DNA of 64,000 nucleotides from Beta vulgaris subsp. vulgaris (Eukaryota; Streptophyta; Magnoliopsida; Caryophyllales; Amaranthaceae), in contig NC_079206.1 of the NCBI RefSeq assembly GCF_026745355.1, positions 23,406,899 through 23,470,898 on the forward strand, read 5' to 3'. The notes under the pieces are model-generated. The model was not told the DNA's origin and did not search any database. It saw only the letters and a list, made by a program, of their open reading frames with translations. Of this stretch, positions 21,200 to 33,262 are shown piece after piece (position 1 is the first letter of the stretch; each line of letters begins with the position of its first letter). Both the position numbers and the translations under genes were made by a program.

Positions 21200-21650
21200 T
21201 TGTAAGTATGTGAAGCCATCTTCAGCTAATGTGATGGAACTTGCATATACAATGATACCAATTATGTCTATAATAGAAAGAGTAAATATGTTGAATTTAT
21301 ATATAGACTAAAAATTAAACTAATATGCATTTAGCCTATTTAATGCTGAGAGTCTGAGGAGCAATTTGTCATGCAAATTAATTGATTAAAATAGCTTAAG
21401 TATTCGCGCTATAGTTTTCGTTAATAATCAAACAACCACCAAAAAAATAATGGAGTTGATTAGTGATAAAATGGGTTGCTATATATCTGCAATAAAATTA
21501 TAGCTTTATATATGCTATTAACTATGTTGGTAGTTATATAAAAGGCACACGAAATATATAAAATCTTAATTATTATTGAGTTTTATTGATTATTAGAAAA
21601 TCAAACATGTTATAATAAAAGAGTATTTAAAGACAGTATACAACTAACTT
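21200..21650 (+). repeat. Large inverted repeat, left arm
   Basis: About 450 bp, inverted and diverged relative to 24680-25168. Landmarks are ATCTTGTAAGTATGTGAA at the outer end and CATGTTAT at the inner end. The arms enclose 3 kb containing hAT element 3. Confidence 0.75.
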
Positions 21651-22567
21651 GCTTATAAATTATCATTGAGTTTAAGTCATTCACTAAAAGCAACTTATAA
21701 TTCAACATAGAATTAACAAAAAATGACTGAAAATAAAAATTAATTTACCCTCACTTACTTATAAGTATATATGTCTTCAACATTGTGAATCATATTGATT
21801 TTGCGCATGCTTACCACTCTCTTGGTAGTAGGTTTGCACATACTTGGGTGGTGGTGAGGCTGCAATGTCTATCATGTCCAAATTAATTTTTCAATAACCT
21901 ATGCCAAATTTTAGTTGTCTATGTCGTTCGTTGTATGTGCATAAATTATATCTTAAACCAATTGATGTTAAAAAAATAAAAAAAAGGAAAAGTAAGATAG
22001 CATACTACATAAAGTTGCATCCACTTATGTATGATACCTAACGCATGAAAGTTACTTTGTCAATTAACACGGTTTGCATGGGTGCTAAATTTTCACCAAA
22101 ACTTTCCAAAATACAGAAGGTTGTTAATGATTCACTTCTGTTTCAAAATCATGTAAGGCAAAAAAAACTTATTTCCAGAATTGATGCTTATAGCCAAACG
22201 CTAATGACATGTGTAGAGGTGGCACATCAGCAACTTGCACCCCATTTATACACGTGGCAGTAGATTTTGAAAGATTTATTAGCATACGACATGTGGGTAG
22301 ATTCTTTTAGTGAATGACACAGTACTAATTTGCAGGTATATTCTCTCTCACCTAAAATAGTTTATCTCTCTCTCTCTCCTTTTTCTTTCTAAAAATCCTT
22401 CGTAGGCACGTACTGACTTGAGCGTTAGAGGGGGTTTCGTCGCATCCCCCTTGAGGGTAGTTTAAGTTAACTTTCCTTTCAGACATTCATCAGCGGACGC
22501 CAACTTCATTACTTGGCGGACTCGTCTCAGGTTCACCAACCTGTTCTACAACCAGAACAACTACAGC

Positions 22568-23128
22568 TAGAGCTGGCAATGAGTTGAGACAGCTCGTGAG
22601 CTACTCGAACTCGGCTCGGTCAAAGCTCGGTCAAAGCTCGACTCAAGTGAGCTCGACTCGAGCTCGAACTCAACTCGACAGGTTAACGAGTTGAGTCGAG
22701 CAACTCAATACTCGACTCGAGAAACTCGTGAGATACTCGATAAAATTTAATATATATATATATATATATACTTTTACTTTTTTCAGAAATTTTAACTTTA
22801 CTTTTTCCTATAAAAATACTTGTACTTTTCTTTTTTGAAAAAATGAAAAAAAGGGTATAAAATGACCAAAGAGCAAAGTAAAGAATTTCTTCTATAAAAA
22901 TAGAACTATATCAAATGACCAAAAAGTTTGAAACGAGTTTGAGTTCGAGCTTGAAACGAGTTCGAGTTCGAGCTTAAAACGAGTTCGAGTTTAGGTTTCG
23001 AGTTCGAGTTCGAGCTTGAAAATTTGAAACTCGCGAGTTTTCGAGTCGAGTCGAGTTTGAGTATGAGTTTTCGAGTTCGAGTCAAGTTTAGTCAAACTCG
23101 AACTCGACTCGCATCATTGCCAGCCCTA
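22568..23128. mobile_element. Non-autonomous hAT element 3
   Basis: 561 bp. Ends TAGAGCTGGCAATGA and TAGGGCTGGCAATGA (reverse complement of the right end) match at 14 of 15 positions, flanked by perfect 8-bp duplications ACTACAGC at 22560-22567 and 23129-23136. Both sides are packed with GAGTTCGAGTTCGAGC-type subterminal repeats in inverted orientation around an AT-rich core. Confidence 0.9.
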
Positions 23129-24264
23129 ACTACAGCCTCAATTAAATCCTTTACTCTTATTTATTACTTGTTCTTGTGAAAATGCCAATGCAAGTTTCTG
23201 ACGATGATTAAGATGAAAGCTATCGCCATACTTTTTTTTATATTTGTGCTTCGTCTCAAATTGACTAAGTCTTGCATATCTAATTGATAATATGAAGGTA
23301 ATACGTGAATAAGTATGTTTTTTTTTTACTTCAATTGTAACTGGAAAAGTCCACGAACGTCAACATAATCTCATCATCTAGTTTTTGCCATGGATACATT
23401 TTACTCTTTATCCCTATTTATATCCCAACACAATTTAATGTAATCTATCTACTTTTATTTTACAAAATAAATTCAGATTGTATTATAAAACAAAAGGAAT
23501 TTTTTTTTTTTTTTTTGTATAGAACATAAAAGTAAATTTGTGATGCTGTGTAATTTATATTATCTTTATCCCTTTTTCAGAGGTATCTTTATCCTTTTCA
23601 ATTAAACATGAATATTAAGTTGAGTGATAAAATGCCTATTAATATCTTCAATTTTTCTTAAAGTTGTTTCATAATTTAAAATAAGCTGTAATTTGATTAA
23701 TTATAGATTGCTACTTTTGTTTTGTATGTCGTCGGCATAGTGCAATTTTAGCAAATCGTAAATGTATATTGTGGTGAAGTGCTAGGATGGAATTGTTTTT
23801 ATTTTACAAAGTGTTTGATTGCTTGATTTGTGGGAATAATTATATGATTGATTTTAAATTATTGATCTAATTCGACATTATGATAGATTTGAATAGATAA
23901 TAAATTGATTGTTTGACAAACTAATCCTATGATTGATTTCAATCAGCAACACATGTTCCTAGAATTTAACGGTTGATTTAAGATTATCTAAGGAAAGTTA
24001 TTTTGAGCCATTGATTTAATAGGATATTTGCTTGAATTTAGGAACATTATAATACTATTTCCTAATATGAATGTTTGTAACTGATTTGATGATTTCTTGC
24101 CTAGATCGAAATTTCATGGCACACACATGGGAATGATGTGCAAGCGACACATATGCTTGAGTTATGCAACAATCTACACGTGGCAGTTGGATTTTACATT
24201 TTCAAGGGAGAACGCATTTGGCGAATTGATTGTGATAGTGACACATAGGCAAATTTTTCTAGGT
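23129..24264. other. AT-rich spacer inside the large inverted repeat
   Basis: No coding region supported. Around 24113-24210 there is weak similarity to 22205-22265 (both with ACACGTGGCAGT), consistent with remnants of one repeat family. Confidence 0.4.
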
Positions 24265-24327
24265 TTATATATATATATATTATATATAAATAATATATAT
24301 ATATTAATATATATATATATATATATA
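24265..24327. repeat. TA-rich microsatellite
   Basis: Imperfect TA/AT dinucleotide tract of about 63 bases, next to copy B of the dispersed repeat. Confidence 0.85.
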
Positions 24328-24331
24328 GATG

Positions 24332-24485
24332 ATTGACGTTAATTATGATTAAAATTAAACAATTAAAATCCCAAATTCATATACTTTTGGCCGAAATTTA
24401 TAATTCTCATATTGATTACGTTTGAAATTTTAAAATCCCAAATAAAAAGCAATGAATATAAATTATCAATCAATCTTAATTTTCC
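24332..24485. repeat. Dispersed direct repeat, copy B
   Basis: Matches 19530-19690 in the same orientation, with small indels. Confidence 0.7.
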
Positions 24486-24679
24486 AATGTTGATGGTAAT
24501 TGTCAATCAACCACTTAATTTAAATTGATAGTATCCGAAATTATCCACGTGACATTCACTGTAAACTAAAGCCTCACGTTGCATGACAAAATGGTGAAAT
24601 AATGAATCTACATGCCACGTGTAAGTGTGTAAATTGAATGCTACATATAACTCTATTTCATTCTTCCTTGCTAATCATA

Positions 24680-25168
24680 TTAGTCGTACACTATTTTTAA
24701 ATACTTTTTTATAATAACATGTTTAATTTTCTAATAATCAATAAAACTCAATAATATCTTAGAATTTATATATTTCTTGTGCCTTCTAGATGACTACTAA
24801 CATAATGTATAGCATGTATAAAGCTATAATTTTATTGCAGACATATAGCAACTATAGCATGTATAAAGCTATAATTTTATTGCAGACATATAGCAACCAT
24901 TTATCACTAATCAACTCCATTAATTTTTTTTAATTTGACGAGGCCCAAATACTTAAGGTATTTGAATCAATTAATTTGCATGACAAATTGCTACTCAGAC
25001 TCTCAATATTAGGTAGGCCGGTCCATATGTATATTAGTTTGATTTTTCATCTATCTATAATTTCAACATATTTACTCTTTTTATTATAGACATAATTGAT
25101 ATCATTGTATATGCAAGTTCCATCAGATTAGCTGACAATGGGTTCACATACTTACAAGATTTTGTAGA
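24680..25168 (-). repeat. Large inverted repeat, right arm
   Basis: Inverted partner of 21200-21650. It contains a local 45-bp tandem duplication (24811-24897) missing from the left arm, made after or independently of the inversion. Confidence 0.75.
24811..24897. repeat. 45-bp tandem duplication
   Basis: AGCATGTATAAAGCTATAAT and the next 25 bases are repeated immediately at 24856, nearly without change. Confidence 0.9.
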
Positions 25169-26044
25169 TCCAGAGTAAGGATGTGTTGAACAGTCCATCT
25201 GAGAGAAACATTTGTCTTACCTTTAGATTGAATTAATAGGATAATAACAATATAATCTATCAAGATATGGATAGATGACAGGTATTGAAACTATAAAATC
25301 TACATTGTATTAGGCAAATATATATATAGATAATTGACCAAACCAAATTTGTATGATGACCCAAAATGAAATTATGATATCTACACTATTTTAAAGGAAA
25401 GTTTAGTAAATATTTTTTCCAAGTATTGAAACAATGAAGTGTCACCATTTCAAGCAAACATTATTTTAAAAGTATGAGTAATCTATATATTTATCTAAAA
25501 GAAAAAATTATTTTAGCCACGTGAAGAGACCGGACAGAGAATTTTTTTAAAAAAATATCTATTTACTTGAGCAAAAAAAATGAAAATATTTTCAAAATTA
25601 TATTACATCTTTAATTATTAGCCCAAAAAAATTAAATGCGGTTGCTTCATGATTATCCAAAGGATATAATAAGAAATGGTGTTGAGTGTTGTAGTACGGA
25701 GAAATTTTTTCAAAACATGAAATGAAAGTGGATTAGGTTTGCTTCTGTAATGGGAGTTTGATGTTTTTCATGGTTTAGAAATTAGGAAGTAAGGTTTATT
25801 ATAGAAACAGAGGAAAGTATTGGATAAAAAAACTGACGATTATGTTACAGGAAATTTTACTCTGTTTCTTTTGGTTAATTTTATGGGTAAGGACTTTTTC
25901 TTAATGTTTATCTTAATAACATACTTATTTTTTATAGTCAAATTCCACATGTCAAACAAAAAAAAAACTATACTAACCTTTTTAAATAAAAGGTAAATAA
26001 ATTAAATTGCAAATATTTAGATAATTAGGCTATGTTTTCGTCGA
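25169..26044. other. AT-rich spacer
   Basis: No gene or resolved element recognised. Confidence 0.4.
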
Positions 26045-26280
26045 CTTATTAAAATATATTTTAGTAAAAATAAGTTAAATTCAGCAAAAATAAGTGAAGT
26101 TCAACAATAATAATAAGTTCAACAAAAATAAGTTAAGTTTAGTAAAAAATTAATTTAGCAAAAACAAGTCCAATTGAGCAAAAATAAATTCAATAAAAAA
26201 CAATTTCAACAAAAATAAGTTAAGTTCAACAAAAATATGTTAAATTTAGTAAAAATAAGTTAAGTTAAGCAAAAAAAAGC
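26045..26280. repeat. Degenerate AAGTTCAACAAAAAT minisatellite
   Basis: About ten loose copies of a 17-24-bp unit (AAGTTCAACAAAAATAAGTT and variants). Scattered similar units recur at 28260-28460. Confidence 0.65.
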
Positions 26281-26328
26281 TGAAAAAACAGAGTCTTGAC
26301 ATGACGATATTATACCAATCAAAAAAGA

Positions 26329-26423
26329 CATATACCTTTTCGTTATGAAATAAGTGAAACACTAATCTCTTTCATATGAGAGTTTTTTTATAGGGGTTTT
26401 CACTTATTTCGGAACGGAGGAAG
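26329..26423. mobile_element. Degenerate Stowaway-like MITE
   Basis: The right end GGAACGGAGGAAG followed by TA is Stowaway-like. The left end is eroded, but the inner GAAATAAGTGAAA and TTTCACTTATTTC remain paired. About 95 bp. Confidence 0.4.
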
Positions 26424-26854
26424 TATATAATTAATATAATAGATGATGCAAAAATTCAAAAAATTGGTATTAGGATACATGACATGAAATGTCTATATCA
26501 TATTATTATGGACCAAAATGTTAATCTATAAAGGAGAATTTTTGAGATATTTTACCAAAGTAGTATATTATAAAAATATAATTTCATATTTTATATTTTA
26601 AAAAATGATTTTGTATTATGCATGAGTCTAAAAACTATTTGATTCATATTTAATTATATACTACTTTGTTGCGGGTACAAGTATTTATGAGAGTAGAAAA
26701 AAATAAATATGTGGAAAAGTAATAGAATTTTTGGAAGTTATAGTTAAGAAGATATATGAAAAAAAAGAGGTAGTATTGGTAATTTTTGGTGAGTCATGAT
26801 TACCTAATAAAAAAATATATCAAGTAAAAAGAGATTATTGAAATATGTAACGAA

Positions 26855-28170
26855 TAAATGTCTCAAGGATTACAAAAGCTATAAGTGTTAGTTCACAACA
26901 ATCAGGGCCGTCTTGTATAATTTAGGGGCCCTGTGCTAACCTAAATTATAAGACCCCCAAAAACATTAAACGAACGATTAAGGAACCAAGTTTTATGCAT
27001 GAATCACTATCAAAAAATTGGAAATTAATAAATAAAAATCGAAATTTGATCATTGAACAATTCACACTGCCAAAAATAATTGTAATAAAATTAACTAAAA
27101 TTCTAGATTATCCAAACAAAAAAACAACTAAATAACTCACTTTTCATAATTAAGAAATTACCTTCAACTAGTAAGAGAAGGAATAATATTAATCTATCAA
27201 ACTTGTGCCTCTTCCACTATTATTACTTCCTGATATTTTCTTTACTAAACCACTAAAACTCTTTCCGACTTGTAATTCTTCAAAAAAAAAAAAAAATCCA
27301 ATTCTTCTTCTTGCTGTAATTTATTGTCTATACTCTTTCACTTTATTACCCTCAAACTTCATGAATATAACCCTAACCATATTTTCCTCTACAAAAAAAG
27401 ACTCGAGATTTGATAGCATAATAAAAAGGAGAAGAGAATTAGGGAAATAGTTACCGTAGTTAGAGAATCTAAAAAGCCATACCAGAAAAAAAAGAATTTT
27501 AATTAGTGGATGAAAGTTGGAGGTTGAAGAAGAAAGAAATAGAGTAAATTGTCTCCACTTAAAGAATGTTGCTTAAGGGTATTTTCATATCTATTCCATC
27601 TGTGAGAAAATACTTGATCTTTGTAATTGTTTAATTTTTTGAGAATTGTAATTGAGAAAGGTTGGATTTTTTTGCGAATAGGAGATGGCAGAGAGAGGTA
27701 TCATTAAATGGGGTTTTGGGAATTGGAAGGGAAGGCTTGAAAATAGAGAAAAACATGGAGTTAGGATTTTTTTCCCCATTGGGCAAACCAAAATAATTGG
27801 GCCCTTATATTTTTGGGACCCTGTGAAGTTGCTCACCCTGCACTACAGGGCCTTAGCCGGGCCTGACAACAATTAATTATCACGAATATCTTTTATTTTA
27901 GATAACATGCGCGATGTTCAGTCAATGATGTGTACGCCAAAATAAGATGGGTTGATTGATACTATATCACAAAAGAGAGGGGTTGAGCAAGACTACGGAA
28001 TTCGGGAGTGGTAATGGCTGCATTAACGAGTGCCAGTAATAATGCAAATTGTCATTTTATCTGAACCTCTTAATGAAGTAATGGGTTAAGTGAATATTTT
28101 TTCATTAGATAAGTTGAACTAGAGTGTTTAGAGAATCTAATAAATTGTTCGACAAACTTAAATAAAAAAA
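26855..28170 (+). repeat. Duplicated segment, copy 1 (occupied by a hAT element)
   Basis: Flanks 26855-26902 and 27866-28170 match 28605-28945 in the same orientation (landmarks GTGTTAGTTCA, ATGCGCGATGTTCAGTCAAT, GCATTAACGAGTGC). Copy 1 differs chiefly by the 963-bp hAT insertion. Confidence 0.85.
26903..27865. mobile_element. Non-autonomous hAT element 4
   Basis: 963 bp with perfect 8-bp duplications ACAACAAT at 26895-26902 and 27866-27873. TIRs begin CAGGGCCGTCTT and CAGGCCCGGCTAA. The paralogous segment at 28605-28945 holds a single ACAACAAT, an empty site. The interior has no transposase; a short open frame at 27685-27876 runs out through the right end and is not convincing. Confidence 0.92.
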
Positions 28171-28604
28171 CAACCAAAGTGGTGTACAATACGATACGTG
28201 TACCATTCTATTTATTTGTTTATTCCTTATTAAAAACAAAAAAAAAAAAATTTAGTCAAATTCATATAAGTTCACATAAAATCTAATAAAAATTAATAAG
28301 CCTGGGTAAGTTCTGAAAAAGCCAGTTCAGCAAAATTAAGAAAAAATGAAGTTCGACGTACTCATAAAATAAGGTGTAATCAATTCGGATAATTTTGTTC
28401 AAATAAATTCGATTAAGGTCTAATAATGATTAATAAGTTCAAAAAGGTAGGTTTATTTCAAATGCAAGAAAATCGATGATTACATTATTAAGACATTTAA
28501 GCAATCCTATTAATCATACTATATAAGTTAAAACATTCATAAATCCAAACTTCATCTGTAGAATTGCCTTAGATATAATATTTAGTTTTACAAAGTTATA
28601 ATAC

Positions 28605-28945
28605 AACAAGGATCGCAAAATCTATTAGTGTTAGTTCAACAACAATTAATTGTCACGAATATTTTTTATTTTAGATAATATGCGCGATGTTCAGTCAATG
28701 AAGTGTACACAGACATCATATGGGTTAATTGATACTATATCACAAAAGAGTGGGTTGAGTAAGACTACATAATTCAGGAGCGGTAATGGTTGCATTAACG
28801 AGTGCATGTAATAGTGTAAATTGTCATTTTATCTGAACCTTAGTCCTCAGCTCTTAATGAAGCAACGTGTTTAAGCCAATATTTTTTCCATTAGATAGGT
28901 TGAACTATAGTGTTAGAGAATCTAATAAATGGTTCGACACATTAA
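28605..28945 (+). repeat. Duplicated segment, copy 2 (empty hAT site)
   Basis: About 340 bp paralogous to 26855-28170 without the hAT element. The junction reads TTCAACAACAATTAATTG with the target present once, at about 28638-28645. Confidence 0.85.
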
Positions 28946-29555
28946 CCATAAACTTTTCTCTTCTTGCAACATTATGTGTAAAACTAAATGAGGTATTGTC
29001 AAAATAAATATATCAACGTCATACTAGGAAAACATGTAGCTATATTGACAAAATAACGTGAAAGGTTTTCAGATTCCTTTGGTAGCTAGCAAGGAAGGAA
29101 CAATTTACCACATATATGTCAGGTTTCTTACCGATATTCTATGTGTTTCGTATAATTATAGAGATTGACAGAAACTGTAGATAAAGTAAGAGAGACATAA
29201 GGGAGATCATTTGGTAAATTATTTGTATTACATATGAACTCAAAATAATTATTTTAAAGTCGTGATAAAATAATGTAAAAATAATTGAGTATAATTTAAT
29301 CGGTACATTCTATACGATATTCTATGATATTTATCATTTTTTTCATAAATAAAGTATAATAATATTTTAAAATTAGGAGCAAAATTGATAATAAATTGGT
29401 CTTTGTCCATATGAGGCATTAGGAAAGCATATAACTTCCTATTTATGTGATTATAAACTAAATCAAACAAAAATAATAATTTTGATTATATTATTGTACA
29501 CGCAATCTTGCCTTTTTAGTACCAATGATTTTATATTATCCAAAATTATGTTATA
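28946..29555. other. AT-rich spacer
   Basis: Nothing recognisable beyond simple AT-rich sequence. Confidence 0.4.
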
Positions 29556-29814
29556 CTCCCTCTGTATTTTTTTATCTTTCCTACTTTGACTTTGCACGTT
29601 TGCCAATGCACTTATTCTACGTTAAATATCTTTCATTACATATTAGTAAAAATTATAATAATTGAATATTAATAAAGTACTCATTGAGACGAATCAAACA
29701 AGACCCCACATGACTATATTTTTTCTTATATATTGAGAAAAATCTAAAAGATTCTCTCTACTTGTGAATAGTGTCAAGATTCTAAGTGAGAAAGATAAAA
29801 AAATACAGAGGGAG
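29556..29814. mobile_element. Stowaway MITE, copy 2
   Basis: 259 bp, ends CTCCCTCTGTATTTTTTTAT as inverted repeats, TA duplications at 29554-29555 and 29815-29816. Inverted relative to copy 1 at 17551-17809. Confidence 0.92.
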
Positions 29815-29930
29815 TAATTATTTATATGATGATTGGGATAACATATTACTTGATAATAAATTTTACTATAATGTTAGAAAATCAAAATGTACTATTTAAT
29901 GGGAGAATTCAACTCTAGAAGGATGTATAT

Positions 29931-30002
29931 ACGAAGTTCAATCTATATGATATAATGAGCAAAGCCAGGGAAGGATGTATTATCATATAGATTGAACTTC
30001 GT
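29931..30002. repeat. Perfect 22-bp-stem hairpin
   Basis: ACGAAGTTCAATCTATATGA begins the left arm (29931-29952). The exact inverted copy is at 29981-30002, with a 28-base loop. Short direct repeats (AGGATGTAT, TGAGCAAAG) surround it, suggesting a templated inverted duplication. Confidence 0.85.
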
Positions 30003-31200
30003 TTATTGAGCAAAGTCAAGTTCCAAATTATGCAAAAAAAAAAATCATAACTTGCTTATGTAGCTTCTGTCAATCAAGGAAATAATTTGCATACATGATA
30101 TAATTGACGTATCGCTTATTGACTAAAAAGGAAACGATCAGTAAGATAATACAATTTTATGTATGTATTTTAGGGAGTTGCGATTTACATATCAACATTT
30201 ATTTTTGAAAATATAACTTATATTTTCTGAATAATTCATTTACCGGAATTAAAACTTATAAGGAACTATCATTTAATTTGATACGTGATCACGAGCCATT
30301 TTGCAAAAAATTAAAAATAAAAATATTCATGCAGCTTGATTTCTTTGCCACATCTATGTCATGTCAGTTAAACAATATTATTAGCGAACTCTTTGAATCA
30401 CAACAAGAGAAAAGATAGGCAACAATTAAGCTAAATAAAGTTAGGAGCTAATTAGGTGGTCAATTAAATAAGTATATATTAATAAAATAATATGAGAGAG
30501 TATTATACTTATTATTCGAAATAAGTCATAAGTCAAAATCATATAACACATTTAGTGGCAGATCCAGGATTTTACAGCTGGTGAGTCACCACCGTCCACA
30601 ACAAAATGTCAATCAATAATCAATGCATGAATTTAAAACTTCATAAAAAGTTTCACTCTAGAAGTAATACTCCGATCCAATTTTTCGAGATTTAAACCAT
30701 ATTCATAAAAAAAATGTGTTTTCATTTAAAAAACCATAATAAATTTAAAGTCGAACTAATACAAGATACTCAAAACACGAGTTTTCAAATATAAAACTAC
30801 AGATTAGCTAATTTCAAGCTAATGGGTATATTGGTACCACAACTTGAAGTTCTTCACCACACCCATATAAACTTTTCTAATTTCAATTAAAACTCAGTAG
30901 AATATATTACCTCCTTGTAAATTAACAAAAACCCATCAACAAATTAAAAAATCAATAGAAAAAATGCATGCAAATGAATGGAAAAAAGGTAAATGAAGAT
31001 TATTATTGCAAACAAAGGTGTCCAATAGGTGGCCTAACGCAATGGCCAATGGTGGTGCAAGGCAGCAAGATATGGAGATGAGAGGGATTGTAGGTAGTGG
31101 AAACAAAAGTAGCTCAATGGTTGAGTACGAGATATGGTCAAATTGTATGATCTAATCTATCCTTTAAATGAAGTAGTAGGCTAAGCGAAAAAATTCAATC
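30003..31200. other. AT-rich region with one hAT-like end
   Basis: At about 30555, AGTGGCAGATCCAGGATTTT resembles the left end of hAT element 1 (GGCGGATCCAGGATTTT). No partner end was found. At about 31105, AGTAGCTCAATGG looks like a tRNA A-box without a convincing B-box. Confidence 0.35.
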
Positions 31201-32020
31201 AATTTTTTTATAAGATTAATAATGGGTCACATGATCCACAATGATATTAACTACATCAACTGCTAAACACACGGGTCATAAAATAAATAAATACATGATT
31301 ATAAAACTTTAAATCACAAGATACTATTTCTACAATGATTTAGGAAAAACAACATAAAATCTTAAATTTATGGAACAAAAATTTCTCGTACAATTTGCAC
31401 AGGTCTAATAGCAAATTAAAATTTACATTTATGTATATACTTATTTTTTTATTCCTAACTAACTTTTATATCATCTATTTGATAGATGAACGAGTTAAAT
31501 ATTTTCACCCTGATTTGAGGAAAAATAGCATAAAATCTTAAATTTATAAAAATAAAAAAAATCCCCATGCAGTTGGACGGGTATAAAATTAAAATCATGA
31601 CTAAGTGGGCAGCTACCAGTGGGTGGCCAAATATGATGCATCAGTGGTCTAAGAAGGTAGAATAATACTTCCATAAGTGGTTGCTGAAGCCGGCGTATGG
31701 CTGAGTGTTATTGGTGGTGCGAATTATGATTTTATCTTAGACTTTATGGGAAGCAATAGACAGAGCAAATACTATTTCTATCCATTTTTTTAAAGAAAAT
31801 ATAGGTGGGTCATGTGATTCACCATGGCATTAACCATATCAGCCTAAAGACGCGGTTTATAAGTCAGTTTCTAAAATAATCTCAATACATGATTATGAAA
31901 TCTTAAATCACAAGTTAATATTCACCACCATGACTTTAGGAAAAACTTCTTAAAATTTTCAATTTATAAGACAAAACATTTCCCGTGCAGTATGCACGAT
32001 GCACGGGAAGTTACTATTAT
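31201..32020 (+). mobile_element. Three serial Helitron 3'-end copies
   Basis: Related segments end near 31410, 31585 and 32010. Each runs through TAGGAAAAA-like, AAATCTTAAATTTAT-like and finally CCCGTGCAG...GCACGGG-like sequence. The last has the best hairpin (CCCGTGCAGTATGCACGATG with GCACGGG). The terminal CTRR is degraded in all, so they are old or damaged ends. Confidence 0.5.
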
Positions 32021-32479
32021 TTTCGGAAGCAATGTCAAAAAAAAAATATTTATCCCAAGAATGTCACTAATCCCGTCTGACTTCACCAAATTTTCTATCA
32101 GATTTCAGAGACGACAATTTCCTTTAATTAATGATTTTTTTTTACTATGACCAAAAATAAAAGTCAAGGACAAACTCTGTCTCATGTAGGCATGTATCTT
32201 TCGATACCTGTTTTCAGCCATGGACAATTTTATGTTGTCGTTTCCAGATTACGAGCAAAAAAGGTCTCAAAATCCTTTTGTTGGATGAAGAACATTGTTT
32301 GCGCGCAAATACGCCAAATGTAGTTTACAAGGAAGTGTTCGCAAACATATGAATTGATTTGGAAATTTCATTTGTAATTTTTGTTGATCACCACTCATAC
32401 TTCGTGTTTTATGATTTTGTGTAATATGGTAAGTTAAGTCAATGTTATTATGTGACTTCCTTTAAATATGTAAGAAAAG

Positions 32480-32520
32480 AATAAATACTCCCGTGCATTA
32501 TGCACGGGTCATAATACAAG
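32480..32520 (+). mobile_element. Helitron-like 3' hairpin
   Basis: CCCGTGCATTATGCACGGG is a near-perfect hairpin like the Helitron 3' stem, followed by an AT-rich tail, but a clear CTRR end is missing. Confidence 0.4.
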
Positions 32521-32732
32521 TGAGAGATAGAAAGTCATATCGTTGGACTCAAGTGTTTGTTTTTTTTTCCTGAAGGGAGAACTCAAGGGTCCTTTATATC
32601 ACCAAATGTCACTTGTTTTAGTGTGTAAGAATTTATTACATAAATGTAAAGTCATGGGATCAAATCATGTATAATACATTTTCTATTTTAATATATTAGC
32701 ATAGATAAAATAAAATTTTAAATACGGATTTT

Positions 32733-33000
32733 TTCACCAAATACCCTCGAGTTTTCTCGAAATTCACCGGGTGCCCTCGCACTTTTAAAAATACACCTGG
32801 TACCCCTCAATTTCAACATAATACACCAAGAGGCCCTTAATGACTAACAACATTAACCGCCGTTAGTCATTAACCTTAATTAATTGATTTAAATCCTAAT
32901 TAACCCTAACCCTAAACACTAATCCCAACCTCTAACCATAATCCTAACGTTAATCGTAATGCCTAAACCTAAACCTAAACCCCAACCCTCCCTCACACAG
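32733..33000. repeat. Transposon-like end with telomere-like motifs
   Basis: 32733-32850 resembles Mutator-like long ends (TACCCTCGAG, GGTACCCCTCAATTT), but the partner end is absent. 32905-32990 is a degenerate run of CCCTAA/CCTAAA motifs, i.e. interstitial telomere-like sequence. Confidence 0.45.
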
Positions 33001-33014
33001 TTCGCGGAATTCGA

Positions 33015-33262
33015 CGGAGATGGTGGAGGGGGGATTCGACAGGGAAGGAGGAGGGTGGGGAAATTCGAGAAGGAAGGGGGGGGGGGGGGGAATTCGAGAA
33101 GGAAGGGGGAGGGTGAGGGAATTCGACAGGGGGTGGGGGGAGTTGTGGGAGGGTCGACGGGGGTGGGGGGATCTGTCGGAGGGTGGGGGAGAGGGGGATC
33201 TGTCGGAGGGTGGGGAAAGGGGGAGCTGCTGGGGTGGGGGAGGGGGTGGTGGAAGGGTGAGG
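33015..33262 (+). repeat. G-rich strand-asymmetric tract
   Basis: About 250 bases of the plus strand are almost free of C and full of GGGG runs (GGGGGATCTGTCGGAGGGTG units repeat), with G12 at 33068-33079. The proline- or glycine-rich open frames on both strands are by-products of the repeat, not genes. Many G-quadruplex arrangements are possible. Confidence 0.7.

Noticed and set aside
31100..31150. Possible tRNA or SINE head (AGTAGCTCAATGG)
   Set aside because: No convincing B-box and no cloverleaf.
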